Positions 15,705 to 25,623 of a DNA stretch of 60,155 nt are shown here, in pieces (the stretch's first letter is position 1; each line of letters starts with the position of its first letter). This stretch comes from Furfurilactobacillus entadae (GTDB taxonomy: Bacteria > Bacillota > Bacilli > Lactobacillales > Lactobacillaceae), in NCBI RefSeq assembly GCF_045862745.1, contig NZ_BQXN01000013.1:1-60155 (forward strand). Direction: 5' to 3'. The notes under the pieces were generated by a model. The model had not been told where the DNA came from and ran no database searches. It saw only the letters and a program-made list of their open reading frames with translations. Position numbers and translations under genes: made by a program.

Positions 15705-17891
15705 ATGACAACTACGCTCGATCAAACACTGCTCAATCAAGTGAGCACAGCACTACCAGACATTACCCGGCACCAAATCACCACGACCCTGACCCTTTTA
15801 AACGACGGCAACACGGTTCCCTTTGTAGCCCGTTACCGAAAGGAAATGACCGGGAGCCTTGATGAAGTCCAGATTCGGGCGGTCCAGGATACATGGACGC
15901 ACGTGGAAAAACTTGCGAACCGCAAACACGATGTTTTGACCACCATTGATGCACAAAACGCGTTGACCCCGGCTCTTAAAGAACAAATCAACCACGCAAC
16001 AACATTACAAGCAGTCGAAGACCTCTACCTTCCGTACAAACAAAAGCGGCGAACGAAGGCGACAATTGCAAAAGAACATGGCCTCATGCCGTTTGCTAAG
16101 TGGTTACTGACGTTTCCAACGACTGATTCAAGAAGCGAAGCGGCCGCCTACGTTGACGCCGCCCAAGAACTGCCGGATGTTGACGCCGTTATTACAGGCG
16201 CTCACGAAATTCTTGCGGAAGCCTTCAGTGAAGAAGCATCCTTCCGTGAATTTATTCGTGATTACACCCGCCAGCACGCAACGTTAGCAACAAGCGTCAA
16301 GACCAAGGGGAAGGCCCTTGATGAGGACGGCGTTTACCAGCAGTATTATGACTTTGAACAACCACTTGCAAAACTTGCCACCTACCAAACGCTCGCCATT
16401 AACCGGGGTGAAAAAGCTGGGGTCCTCAAAGTAACCATCGCAGTCGACCCTGCTGCCATTTTGAACTTCCTTCGGTTTAGAATTGTCGGTCATCATCAAG
16501 GTTCTGCCGTGACCATCATCACAGCCGCTTATGAGGACACCTATAAACGCTTCATCGGCCCTGCCATCGAACGTGAACTTCGTGGCGACCTCACCGATGA
16601 CGCCAACACCCATGCAATTGGGGTGTTTGGAACAAACCTGTATCACCTTTTGATGCAGGCACCAATGAAGGGCAGAGTCGTCCTTGGCTTCGACCCGGCG
16701 TATCGGACCGGTTGTAAATTAGCGGTTATCGACGCCAACGGAAAGTTCCTCACAAAACTCGTGATCTACCCCCATAAGCCCGCTTCAAATGATAAACGGC
16801 AGGCCGCTGCTGGCCAACTTCACGATTTAATCGAGACCTACCAGGTGGAAATGATTGCGATTGGTAACGGAACGGCTTCCCGTGAGTCAGAGGTGTTTGT
16901 CGCTGAAGTTCTCCGTGGCATTGACCGAAATGTTCAGTACGTTATCGTTAACGAAGCTGGTGCTTCCGTTTATTCAGCTAGCCAAGCCGCGCGTGACGAA
17001 TTTCCGGACCTCCACGTCGAGGAACGAAGCGCCATCAGTATCGGCCGGCGGCTTCAAGATCCCCTTGCAGAATTGGTCAAGATCGATCCGCAAAGTGTCG
17101 GTGTGGGCCAGTATCAGCATGACGTGCCCACCAAAGAACTGACCCACCAGTTAGATAACGTCGTGGAAACGGCTGTTAACCAGGTTGGTGTCAACCTAAA
17201 CACGGCCAGCAGTGAACTGCTCGCTCACATTTCAGGGTTAAACAAGACCATCGCAAACAACGTGGTCACCTACCGAAATGAAAACGGTCGATACACCGAT
17301 CGGCGCCAGTTAAAGAAGGTGGCGCGCCTCGGTCCGAAAGCCTACGAACAGGCCGTTGGGTTTCTTCGCATCATCGGCGGGAAAAATCCATTGGATAACA
17401 CGGACATTCACCCGGAGAGCTATCCGGTTGCAAAACAGATCCTCGACCTGACCGCAACGGATACCAGCCAACTAGGCGCACCGGCACTTGCGACGACATT
17501 AGCCGCCCTCAACCACGATCAGCTCGCGCAACAAACGGGCGCCGGCGTTGCCACCGTCACGGACATTTTGACCAGTCTGGCTAAACCCGGCCGTGATCTG
17601 CGTGACGACATGCCCGCACCACTCCTGCGTCATGACGTCCTCACCTTGGCCGATCTCAAGCCCGGGATGGAATTACAGGGAACCGTCCGCAACGTGGTCG
17701 ACTTCGGCGCGTTTGTCGATGTTGGTGTTAAACACGATGGTCTCGTTCACGTCTCCAAACTGACGAAACGGTTTGTAAAGGACCCCGCCGCCGTTGTCGC
17801 GGTTGGCGACATTGTCACCGTTTGGGTCGATGACGTTGATGAAGTCCGTCAGCGCATTCAGCTCACCATGCTAGACCCCAATGAGGCCTAG
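15705..17891 (+). CDS. tex: Tex family RNA-binding transcriptional accessory protein
   Basis: This 728-residue protein is full-length Tex. The order is an N-terminal helical domain (YVPF-type VPFVARYRKEMTGSLDE at about 38-54), the YqgF/RNase H-like domain near 325-460 (VVLGFDPAYRTGCKLAVID), tandem HhH motifs at about 495-560 (NTASSELLAHISGLNKTIAN) and a C-terminal S1 domain at about 650-725 (GTVRNVVDFGAFVDVGVKHD). Tex binds RNA and affects transcription and stress survival. ACAGGAGAAATC precedes the ATG. It is monocistronic with a terminator at 17911-17954. Confidence 0.95.
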   Translation: MTTTLDQTLLNQVSTALPDITRHQITTTLTLLNDGNTVPFVARYRKEMTGSLDEVQIRAVQDTWTHVEKLANRKHDVLTTIDAQNALTPALKEQINHATTLQAVEDLYLPYKQKRRTKATIAKEHGLMPFAKWLLTFPTTDSRSEAAAYVDAAQELPDVDAVITGAHEILAEAFSEEASFREFIRDYTRQHATLATSVKTKGKALDEDGVYQQYYDFEQPLAKLATYQTLAINRGEKAGVLKVTIAVDPAAILNFLRFRIVGHHQGSAVTIITAAYEDTYKRFIGPAIERELRGDLTDDANTHAIGVFGTNLYHLLMQAPMKGRVVLGFDPAYRTGCKLAVIDANGKFLTKLVIYPHKPASNDKRQAAAGQLHDLIETYQVEMIAIGNGTASRESEVFVAEVLRGIDRNVQYVIVNEAGASVYSASQAARDEFPDLHVEERSAISIGRRLQDPLAELVKIDPQSVGVGQYQHDVPTKELTHQLDNVVETAVNQVGVNLNTASSELLAHISGLNKTIANNVVTYRNENGRYTDRRQLKKVARLGPKAYEQAVGFLRIIGGKNPLDNTDIHPESYPVAKQILDLTATDTSQLGAPALATTLAALNHDQLAQQTGAGVATVTDILTSLAKPGRDLRDDMPAPLLRHDVLTLADLKPGMELQGTVRNVVDFGAFVDVGVKHDGLVHVSKLTKRFVKDPAAVVAVGDIVTVWVDDVDEVRQRIQLTMLDPNEA

Positions 17892-17910
17892 TTTAAAAAT
17901 AAGCATGCTA

Positions 17911-17954
17911 AAAGCGCCTGTCTTCCCAACAACAATTGGGATGACAGGCGCTTT
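17911..17954. terminator. Bidirectional terminator between tex and the GT-C-like gene
   Basis: AAAGCGCCTGTC (17911-17922) pairs perfectly with GACAGGCGCTTT (17943-17954), with an inner CCCA/TGGG pair. Confidence 0.88.
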
Positions 17955-18016
17955 AATTTAAACCAACATTTCTGATCATTGGGACACGTTCCATTACCAG
18001 TGATCAAACCGTGCTG

Positions 18017-19657
18017 TTAAAGACCACTCCGATACTGAACCCGTAACGTTGTTGTCCCTCGCGGCACGTTCACTTGAACCGTTCCCCGTTTTGAAACATG
18101 AGCGGTTAACGTCTTCCCGTGATTCGTTGTCACTGCATAACCCCCACCGTAGTTAAAGATTGGGAGATCAACCACCTGACCACGTGCGCTCGTTGGCACT
18201 GTTACGGTCATCCCATTTGGTTGAGCTGCCATATGCACATGAATCGTTTTAACCACATGCCCATGGGCCCGAATTAAGGCGTCGTGATGGTAGATCGACT
18301 TCAAATGTTTCAAACTACTTTGCGGTGCATAGTCAAAGTACTCTGCTTTGGTTGCAAACGTCTGGTAAGAAGCAGGCGTCACACGTGGCTTCGCCAATGC
18401 GGTGTAGGTGAACCCAGTACCGAGCGTTAACAGCAGCGATAGTCCCACTGCCCAATTTCGCCACCGGAACGTTAGGTCAATTCGATCTACAAGGAGTGTT
18501 AACGCGACCAGCGCAAACAGACTGATAAACGTATACAACCGCCATGGGTGTTGGATCAAGCGAATCGGTGTCTTTTCAAACAGTTGCCACGGAAAGAGCC
18601 GCGTAGTCGCCCAAAAGAGCACCGTGCTTAAAATCAGCAACGTTTTCCCTAAATGATCTAGGTGCCGAAAACCAAACCATGTCGCAATCATTCCGACCAA
18701 GACAACGGTTCCTAACGTAACGCCGTGGGTCAAAAGTCCCGTCTTTGTTACGTTTGCCAAACCATAAAACACGGCAACAAACGGCGTAATCGTTTGCGTG
18801 TACAGGGAACCGATCCGTGGTGATTCAATCACCACTTGGTGGGTCGTTTTCAACATAACGACTAACTCGGGGGCTGCGATCACCGCCGTTACCAAACCAG
18901 TTAAAATCAAATCACGCCACGTCCGGAGGTCATCCAATTGGCGCCACGCGATGATCAGCACCAACACAACGATTCCAGCCGCAAGGAGGGCCGATAACAC
19001 GTGGGTGTACACCAACAGGACCGCACCAAGGGTCGTCAGCAGCCACCCGCGCCGCTGTTTGGTCAACGTCATGTAAAGACCGAGGAATAAAATCACGTAC
19101 CACGTCATGGACTGCGATTCAGGGAGATCAAAACGCACGGTGTCATTAAAGACCATGTACCCGGCCACGTTATACAGCATGCTGAAGAACCACGCGCCTA
19201 ATTCGGGCCGCTGCGCTCCCCGCAGACGTAAAAACGTTCTCATGCACCAGTAACAAACCCATGCACTCAGGACAATGTAAAACACGTTTCCTAAGTACAG
19301 GGCCGTGATCCCGGGAATCCCGATGAGCCGTAACAATGCGTACGGGTAAAGAAACACATAGGGATAAAAAATTTGAATCCCGAGTCCTGAACCCTTAAAG
19401 GTATAGGTACTAATGGCGTTATGCCACACCCCATGCTTTGCTGATAGGTACAACTCTTCGATCCGGTTTACGTGAAATTGTTGATCCCACCCGCCAAATA
19501 AATGGTTGTTTAGTAAAAAAGGCAGTTCAATGGCTAATGCCGCTAAAATAAACGTCACCCATAAGCATACTTGCCGATGATCCCGAACCCAGCCGTAAAA
19601 CCCGGCCGTTTCACGATATGCTTGTTGTTGATTAGCCAGTGATTCATGATAATCCAC
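18017..19657 (-). CDS. GT-C-like multipass membrane protein
   Basis: This 546-residue integral membrane protein has roughly eleven to thirteen hydrophobic helices, then a C-terminal extracellular beta-rich domain of about 140 residues. The first outer loop carries GGWDQQFHVNRIEEL, the acidic/His loop typical of GT-C-fold glycosyltransferases (YfhO-like and the 6-pyruvoyl-tetrahydropterin-synthase-related membrane family). Such proteins modify wall polymers or glycolipids using lipid-linked sugars, but donor and acceptor are not evident here. The start is GTG at 19657; an AGAGGAA lies somewhat far upstream (about 13 nt). It stands alone. Confidence 0.7.
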   Translation of the reverse strand: MDYHESLANQQQAYRETAGFYGWVRDHRQVCLWVTFILAALAIELPFLLNNHLFGGWDQQFHVNRIEELYLSAKHGVWHNAISTYTFKGSGLGIQIFYPYVFLYPYALLRLIGIPGITALYLGNVFYIVLSAWVCYWCMRTFLRLRGAQRPELGAWFFSMLYNVAGYMVFNDTVRFDLPESQSMTWYVILFLGLYMTLTKQRRGWLLTTLGAVLLVYTHVLSALLAAGIVVLVLIIAWRQLDDLRTWRDLILTGLVTAVIAAPELVVMLKTTHQVVIESPRIGSLYTQTITPFVAVFYGLANVTKTGLLTHGVTLGTVVLVGMIATWFGFRHLDHLGKTLLILSTVLFWATTRLFPWQLFEKTPIRLIQHPWRLYTFISLFALVALTLLVDRIDLTFRWRNWAVGLSLLLTLGTGFTYTALAKPRVTPASYQTFATKAEYFDYAPQSSLKHLKSIYHHDALIRAHGHVVKTIHVHMAAQPNGMTVTVPTSARGQVVDLPIFNYGGGYAVTTNHGKTLTAHVSKRGTVQVNVPRGTTTLRVQYRSGL

Positions 19658-19779
19658 AGTCTTGTCACCGTTCCTCTCTTAGATAAATACGAAAACATCG
19701 TACCATATCTCTAAAACCAATTGGCAGCTTAAATGGTGCTTGCGCGTTAAACAAACCGCCCAATAATCCGGGCATCAAA

Positions 19780-19819
19780 AAAATGATTGCTAAGCCAATC
19801 CAGGCCCAGCAATCATTTT
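19780..19819 (-). terminator. Terminator after nox
   Basis: AAAATGATTGCT (19780-19791) pairs with AGCAATCATTTT (19808-19819). On the minus strand the stem is followed by T7. Confidence 0.85.
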
Positions 19820-19911
19820 GAGTTAACGAAGATCTTTAAAAAAGCAAACCAACTATGCAATCATTCTGCTTAATCAACGGTTCAGTTTTTAAAAGTCAGT
19901 AATCGAGTTAC

Positions 19912-21255
19912 CTATTTAGCGTTGGCCTTCGCAACGGCTGCCATCGCAACCCCGCTAACCCAGTGAACAGGTTGGTCGTAGTTTGGTTGGAAGAACATGT
20001 CAACCATGGATAACGTTTCAATTGTCATCCCAGTTTGAATGGCCATTGAAATAACGTTAGCTGATTGTGACACATCATGGTTACTGTAGAAAGAACCACC
20101 AAGGATCTTGTGCGTTTCAGGATCCCACGTCAACGTACAAAGCACTGGCGTTGTGGTCAACATAAAGTCTGGCCGGTAATCTTGTTCGAAGTCAACTGAG
20201 TCCACTTCCACGCCGCGTGCTTTGGCACCTTCAACCGTTAACCCTGAGGCAGCGATCGTTTGACCAAACAGTTCCACGGCTGATGTGGATTGCGTCCCGA
20301 TGTACTTAACGGTTGGTTTGTCGATGTTATGACCCACTAAGATCCCTTGACGAACGGCATTAGTTGCCAACGGAATGTAGTCATCCTTGTGCGTTGGGTT
20401 GTAATGAACAGTTGCTGAGTCCCCGGCAGCAAAGATGTCAGGGTTACTTGTTGACCGCATGTAGTCGTCGGTTGTGATGGCACCGTTAGGCAACATGTCA
20501 ACCTTGCCCTTCATCAAATCAGTGCTTGGTTTGAATCCAGTACATAAAACAGCCATGTCAGCGGTGTAACTGCCGGCATCAGTGGTGACAGTAACTTGGT
20601 CGTCACCAGTAAAACTAGTTACCATTTGACCCAGGGCCAACTTCACACCGTGATCAGTAAACTGTTTTTCAACCCGGTCAGTAATTTCTTTATCAAAATT
20701 CTTGGCTAACACACGTGAGAAGCCGTCAATCAACGTAACGTCCTTGCCGGCTAAAGAGTATTGTTCAGCCATTTCGGCACCAATGTACCCTGAGCCAATG
20801 ACAACAACACTCTTAATTTTATCAACAGCATTCTTCAATTGTTGAGCGTGCGTCCAGTTCTTACATAGATAAACGTTCTTGTTATCGATTCCATCGATTG
20901 GTGGGATAACGGGCGATGATCCAGTTGTAACAACCAGCTTGTCATAACTTTCCGTTGTAATGTCACCAGACTTCAAGTCCTTGACCGTTACCGTCTTGTT
21001 GGCTGTATCAACGTCTGTCACGTCGTGTTCCATCTGCATGTTGGCACCCAACTGTGCTAATGCGTCAGGGTTTGAGTAGAACATCTTGTCAGCATCTGAC
21101 ACATGACCCCCAACCCATAAGGCGATCCCACATGATAGGAATGATAAATTATCGTGACGTTCGTAAACCGTCACATCATAATCCGGGTGCTCCGTTAAAA
21201 TTTGTTGCGTGGCAAAAGTCCCCGCATGCGTAGCTCCAATAACGATAACTTTCAT
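19912..21255 (-). CDS. nox: Water-forming NADH oxidase (Nox)
   Basis: This 447-residue flavoprotein is of the NADH oxidase/CoA-disulfide reductase family. It has the FAD motif GATHAG with H10, the redox-active C42 in SFLSCGIALW, a second dinucleotide motif VVIGSGYIGAEMAE near residue 160, and the ATG-type FAD site DIFAAGDSA near 280. It reduces O2 to water with NADH, sparing acetyl phosphate for ATP. ATG follows a GGAGGAAA site. The promoter has a CcpA site over its -35 box, so sugar repression is expected. Confidence 0.93.
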   Translation of the reverse strand: MKVIVIGATHAGTFATQQILTEHPDYDVTVYERHDNLSFLSCGIALWVGGHVSDADKMFYSNPDALAQLGANMQMEHDVTDVDTANKTVTVKDLKSGDITTESYDKLVVTTGSSPVIPPIDGIDNKNVYLCKNWTHAQQLKNAVDKIKSVVVIGSGYIGAEMAEQYSLAGKDVTLIDGFSRVLAKNFDKEITDRVEKQFTDHGVKLALGQMVTSFTGDDQVTVTTDAGSYTADMAVLCTGFKPSTDLMKGKVDMLPNGAITTDDYMRSTSNPDIFAAGDSATVHYNPTHKDDYIPLATNAVRQGILVGHNIDKPTVKYIGTQSTSAVELFGQTIAASGLTVEGAKARGVEVDSVDFEQDYRPDFMLTTTPVLCTLTWDPETHKILGGSFYSNHDVSQSANVISMAIQTGMTIETLSMVDMFFQPNYDQPVHWVSGVAMAAVAKANAK

Positions 21256-21307
21256 GAAAAGTTTCCTCCAGTGGCACTAAATTTAATTTCAGTTGTAAAC
21301 AATTTTA

Positions 21308-21343
21308 ATTCTATCCCCTTTAATTTTGTTGTCAACGCTTACA
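21308..21343 (-). promoter_or_regulatory. nox promoter with overlapping cre site
   Basis: On the minus strand the -35 TTGACA (21330-21335) and -10 TAGAAT (21308-21313) are spaced by 16 bp. TGTAAGCGTTGACA (21330-21343) matches the CcpA cre consensus TGWAARCGYTWNCW at 13 of 14 positions and covers the -35 box, which predicts repression by CcpA. Confidence 0.75.
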
Positions 21344-21551
21344 CTTGCTACTCCTCACTGCTTCACAAGCGATGACCCCCGTCACCAAAGCACCTTAACA
21401 ACACTTTGTGAAATTATTACATTTTGACGAGAATTAACACCGCTAAACCATTGTCATATCAACGGTTCAGTTATCACTAGATAATTCACAATCTAGTAGA
21501 TATTTTTGTAAAATAACCATTAATATCGTAAAGCTTATTTTTCAAAAAAAC
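21344..21551. other. Intergenic stretch upstream of nox
   Basis: This is AT-rich sequence between the nox promoter and the terminator of the MMPL gene. I see no ORF with a ribosome site and no strong hairpin. Confidence 0.5.
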
Positions 21552-21583
21552 CGTTGCCGGTTAAGGATCACTAACCGGCAACG
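21552..21583 (-). terminator. Terminator of the Rrf2-MMPL operon
   Basis: CGTTGCCGGTTA (21552-21563) pairs with TAACCGGCAACG (21572-21583), followed on the minus strand by T7 (A7 at 21544-21550). Confidence 0.88.
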
Positions 21584-21594
21584 TTTTTCGTCAA

Positions 21595-24500
21595 CTAATT
21601 ATTTTGTTTGCTCCGTGTTGCCTGTGCGTTTTCGTCGTTAATTCGTGACTGTGGGGTTGGATACGTGATCTTCATAACTGCTGGCATAATGATCGGAATC
21701 AAAATGATCAACAGAATAATCCCGACAATCACGACCAACGCAACCTGAATCAACGTCATGACACCTGACGGAATCAACGCGGCAAACGTCCCCGCTCAGG
21801 ATGATTCCGACAGAGATAACCACCGTTCCGATGATCGTTGTTGCCTTCAACATTCTTGCATCCGTCGAGGTTGGCTCATGCAGGAACTCACGGTACTTCG
21901 ACATCAGGAAGATCGAGTAATCGACCCCGAGAGAGATCAGCATTACAAAGGCAAAGAACGGCGTGTTCCATGTCAGCATGCTTTGTCCCAGGAACGTCTT
22001 AACCAACCAGTACACGATGTTTGTTGCACTGCTGTAAGCAATCAAGAGTGTGGCCTCAATCGCAATTGGTTGAACCAGTGACCGCGTAACGACCATCAAA
22101 GCAATGAAAATTCCGGCTAACATGATGATGGCCGTCCGGCTAAAGTCACTCGATGCCATTTCATTCGTGTCATTTGTCTGCGACGTCGTGCCACCAAAGG
22201 CGACCTCAGCGTCGTTTAAGCTGGTTCCCTTTAACGCACCCTTAACGATTGCTTCAAGCCGTGGCAAGCGGTTCATGGCTGCCTGTGAGCTTGGGTCATC
22301 ATCAAGGATCACGGTAATTTTCGTAATCTTCTTACTTGGCGAGAAGTACGTCTTCATGACTGGTGCAAACGTCTTGCTCGTCAATTGTTCCTTAGGAATG
22401 TAGTACGTCTTTGCTGCACTTGAGTCCTTTAATCCGCCCAGATAACTGTTGACCGATTTTGACCCAGCAGAAATTGTCCCAAGGCCCGTTGTTGCGCTTC
22501 CTAATCCATCCGATAGCGTTTGGGTTTCGTTGCCAAGTTCGCTCAGTTTCGACGCCATTTGAACGTTGCCGCTTGCCACTTGGTTGGCACCGCTAGTTAA
22601 CGTCCCGGTACTTCCGTTGATTGTTCCCATGGCACTTGCCAGTTGTGCCGTACTACTTGTTAGCTGTGTCAGCCCCCCGCTCAGTTGTGAAATGGCGGTC
22701 GCAGATGCTGGCAGCACCTGATTTGAGGCCGTATTCAACTGGCTGATTGCTTGTTGTAACTGACTTGTTGATGCTTGTAACGTTTGCAATTGGGTCGCAA
22801 CGCTCTGGTCGTTACTCCCAATCGTTTGTGCATCGGAACCAATCTGGCTTAGCGAATCACTCACCTGCTTTTGTAAACTGGCGGTTGAGCTACTCTGCTG
22901 TTGCAGTGCGCCGTTAATAACTGCCGTAACGGTCGCCTGTTGTTCAGACGTTAAGTTTGCCCCGTTCCCCTGCATCTGCGCCACTAACTGGCTCGCATCC
23001 ACAGACGGCGTCGTCATGCTACTCCGTGCCGTTTGAACAGACTTTAATTGCGTCCCGATGTCCTTTGTTGAATCACCAATTGTCGTTAATGAGCCCTGAA
23101 TGCCACTTGTTGATCCTGTTGACGCTGCACTCACCTGCTGATTCAGGCTGCTGATGGCTGCGTTCAACTGTGGCAAGGCCGTTTCCAACTGTTGCAGTTG
23201 GGCTTGTTGGCTCCCACCGGTACTAGATTGAAGCTGTGAATTCAATTCGTTAACACCGGTAGTAACCTGACTAATTCCACTACTCAAAGCGGCTGTTCCG
23301 CTAGCAACCTGTTGTGAGCCGGTTGCCAATTCTTGTGCTGAGGAAACACCACCGCTAATGTTGGCGCCGTCCAATTGTTGTTTGGCGCTGGTTAATCCAC
23401 TGTTGATTTGGTTGATTCCTTGTTGAGACTTTGTTAAGCCGCCGGTGACAGTTGCCATCTGGTTGCGAACGTACAGCGCCTTAATCTCTGATCCACCAGG
23501 TTGACTCGCGGAGAGCACCGTCTTAACACCGGTGGTCTTTTTCAGTTGACCGGTGACCCGATCCACGATTTGTAATGATTCTTCGTTATTCAGTTTGTGC
23601 TTGCTACTGATGTAAATGGTTGTCGGTTCAGCTGTTCCCTTTGAGAAGTGCTTTTGAACTAATTTGAACCCTTCCTTAGCCGGAACGGTGTCACTAATTT
23701 CCACAGTATCATCATAATCAAGGATGCCGTGGCCAACAAACGCCAGTGGTAGCATCACAACGCCCATGATCACGAGTGACAAAATCGGCCGAATCATGGA
23801 GGTACTTCCTAAGGTGTGCCACAACCGACTGTTCCCTTCGCCGCTAAACTTCTTAACTGGCCAGAACATCCGTGGGCCAAGAACCGTCATGAAAAATGGG
23901 TTCAACGTCAAGAGCACTGCTAACAGCACAACGACCCCAACCGCAATTCCAACGGCCGAGCGGTACAGTGAAAACCGGGCAAACGCCAGCACGGTCATCC
24001 CAATGAGGACAGAGACCCCGGAATAAAGAACCGTTCGTCCACCAATTTTAATTGCGCTCTTGCTGGCATCACGTGCTGATTTACCGTGCGCCATTTCCTC
24101 ACGAAACTGGTTATACAACAGGATGTTGTAATCCGTTCCGATCCCAAACAGCACGATAATGATGAACACTTGCGTGAAGTTAGAAAACGGAAAGCCAAAG
24201 TGCTTAACCAGGTTCGTTACAACACTGATTGAAACCAGTCCAGAAACACCTACCGTAAATAATGAAATCAATGGTGTGATGGGTGACCGGAACACTAGCA
24301 ATAAGACGAAAAAGATGAACACAGCCGCAATCACTTCGGTCTTCTGAACCCCTTTTTGTGTGGCGTCAGAAAAGTCCTGGTTTAAAATGTCGGACCCGGT
24401 GATGTACGTCTTCACACCGCTTGTCTTAGCCGCCTTCGTCAGCTCACTCCGAATCTTTGTACGGCTGTGTGCTGTGCTCAGCTTGACGTTCATTTGAACA

Positions 24501-24880
24501 AGTTGCGTGGTCTTATCTTTGGCAACCAACTGTGCCTTTGCCGTTGCGCTGTCCTGCGCCGTGGTAATGGCCTTAATTTGATATTTATTTTTATCCTGTT
24601 TGAGCTTCGTAATGGTTTTATCGATGGCTTTGTTTTGGCTTGCCGTCAATTTGTGGTCCCCATTACTAAACACCGCAACGACCGCAGTCGTATTCTTTTG
24701 TGAGCTCCCCCACTTATCCTGAAGCTTTGTTGCTCGCTGACTTTGATAACTACTTGGGATCGTAATTTGACCCTTTTCCGCCACCAGCTTATTTGTATCC
24801 GGCGTCAACAGGATGGCCGCAACTAAAACCACTAACCACCCCACAAGACGCCACACATGATTTCTTCTCATCCAACTCAT
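21595..24880 (-). pseudogene. MMPL/RND-type transporter with a C-terminal frameshift
   Basis: The intact frame would encode about 1094 residues of an MMPL-family exporter: one N-terminal helix, an outer domain, five or six helices at about 180-400, a second very long outer domain (about 430-850, Ser/Gln/Ala-rich heptad repeats of YhgE/Pip type), and a final helix set. The reading frame breaks at a C4 run (21790-21793) that looks one base too long: the first frame ends in an unrelated 50-residue tail, while the -1 frame continues as IPSGVMTLIQVALVVIVG to 21595. This is either a real inactivating mutation of the last helices or a sequence error. GAGG precedes ATG at 24880, which overlaps the Rrf2 stop region. 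Confidence 0.85.
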
Positions 24881-24890
24881 TAGCGCTGCC

Positions 24891-25427
24891 TCAATTCTCT
24901 TCGTTTGCCTTTAACGTTAGCCATGGCGTCCAATCGATCGTAATCCGTTTGCCATCACGGTGCGGACACAACGATTCTAAATAAAAGTTGGCCAGTTCAT
25001 GACGAAACTGCTGTTCTGCACGATCAAAAACGGCAAGCGCTTTATCCTTAACGTCCCCCAGCGGCCGGCTTGTATCCAATTTGCCAATGTGATAAACCGC
25101 CTCAAACGATGGATCATCTGAAATCCGAAAAACATGATCCGCTAACCCTGAGGTCATTCCAAACGGCTCCGTTCCTTCGATTGCGTCAAAAACATCCAGC
25201 ATGCTAATTTGATCTGGTTCCCGGTTTAAAACGACCCCACCGGCCTTCCCCGAAACAGATCGAACCAACCCGGCTTTTGCCAACCGTTGAACGATTTTCT
25301 TGGTATACGAATCAGATAGTTCCAACCGTTGTGAAATCAACGTGCTTTGTAACGGAACCGCCTGCTCTTGAATTGCAAGTAACATCAAAATACAGATTCC
25401 CTGTTCCAAACTCGCCTTAACTTTCAT
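24891..25427 (-). CDS. Rrf2 family transcriptional regulator
   Basis: This 178-residue protein has the Rrf2 winged-helix domain at about residues 1-85, with PLQSTLISQRLELSDSYTKKI as recognition region and GKAGGVVLNREP as the wing. The three-cysteine Fe-S cluster of IscR/NsrR is absent (the few cysteines are not clustered), so it is not an Fe-S sensor of that kind. The gene directly precedes and probably controls the MMPL transporter. TAGGAGGACAC precedes the ATG. A GGATA-N5-TATCC palindrome upstream (about 25469-25483) is a possible operator. Confidence 0.85.
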   Translation of the reverse strand: MKVKASLEQGICILMLLAIQEQAVPLQSTLISQRLELSDSYTKKIVQRLAKAGLVRSVSGKAGGVVLNREPDQISMLDVFDAIEGTEPFGMTSGLADHVFRISDDPSFEAVYHIGKLDTSRPLGDVKDKALAVFDRAEQQFRHELANFYLESLCPHRDGKRITIDWTPWLTLKANEEN

Positions 25428-25523
25428 GTGTCCTCCTAATCACGACATTCAATATCCATCACTAAACAGGATAAATGATATCCCGTTATAAAATTAAATC
25501 AACCTTAACGCCACTTTTCTCAT

Positions 25524-25552
25524 TTGTTGTTCATCGAGTTATTCGCTATACT
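25524..25552 (+). promoter_or_regulatory. glpK promoter
   Basis: The -35 TTGTTG (25524-25529) and -10 TATACT (25547-25552) are separated by 17 bp. I see no clear cre site here. Confidence 0.6.
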
Positions 25553-25623
25553 GTCAACAATGTAAACTGTCAATCAGGTAACTGCCTTCACCCCGGGGCA
25601 AGTCAAGCAAAGCGAGGCACACC

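Noticed and set aside
22900..23400. Possible repeat array or contamination within the MMPL gene
   Set aside because: The repetitive Ser/Gln/Ala sequence is the expected heptad-rich outer domain of YhgE/Pip-type MMPL proteins.
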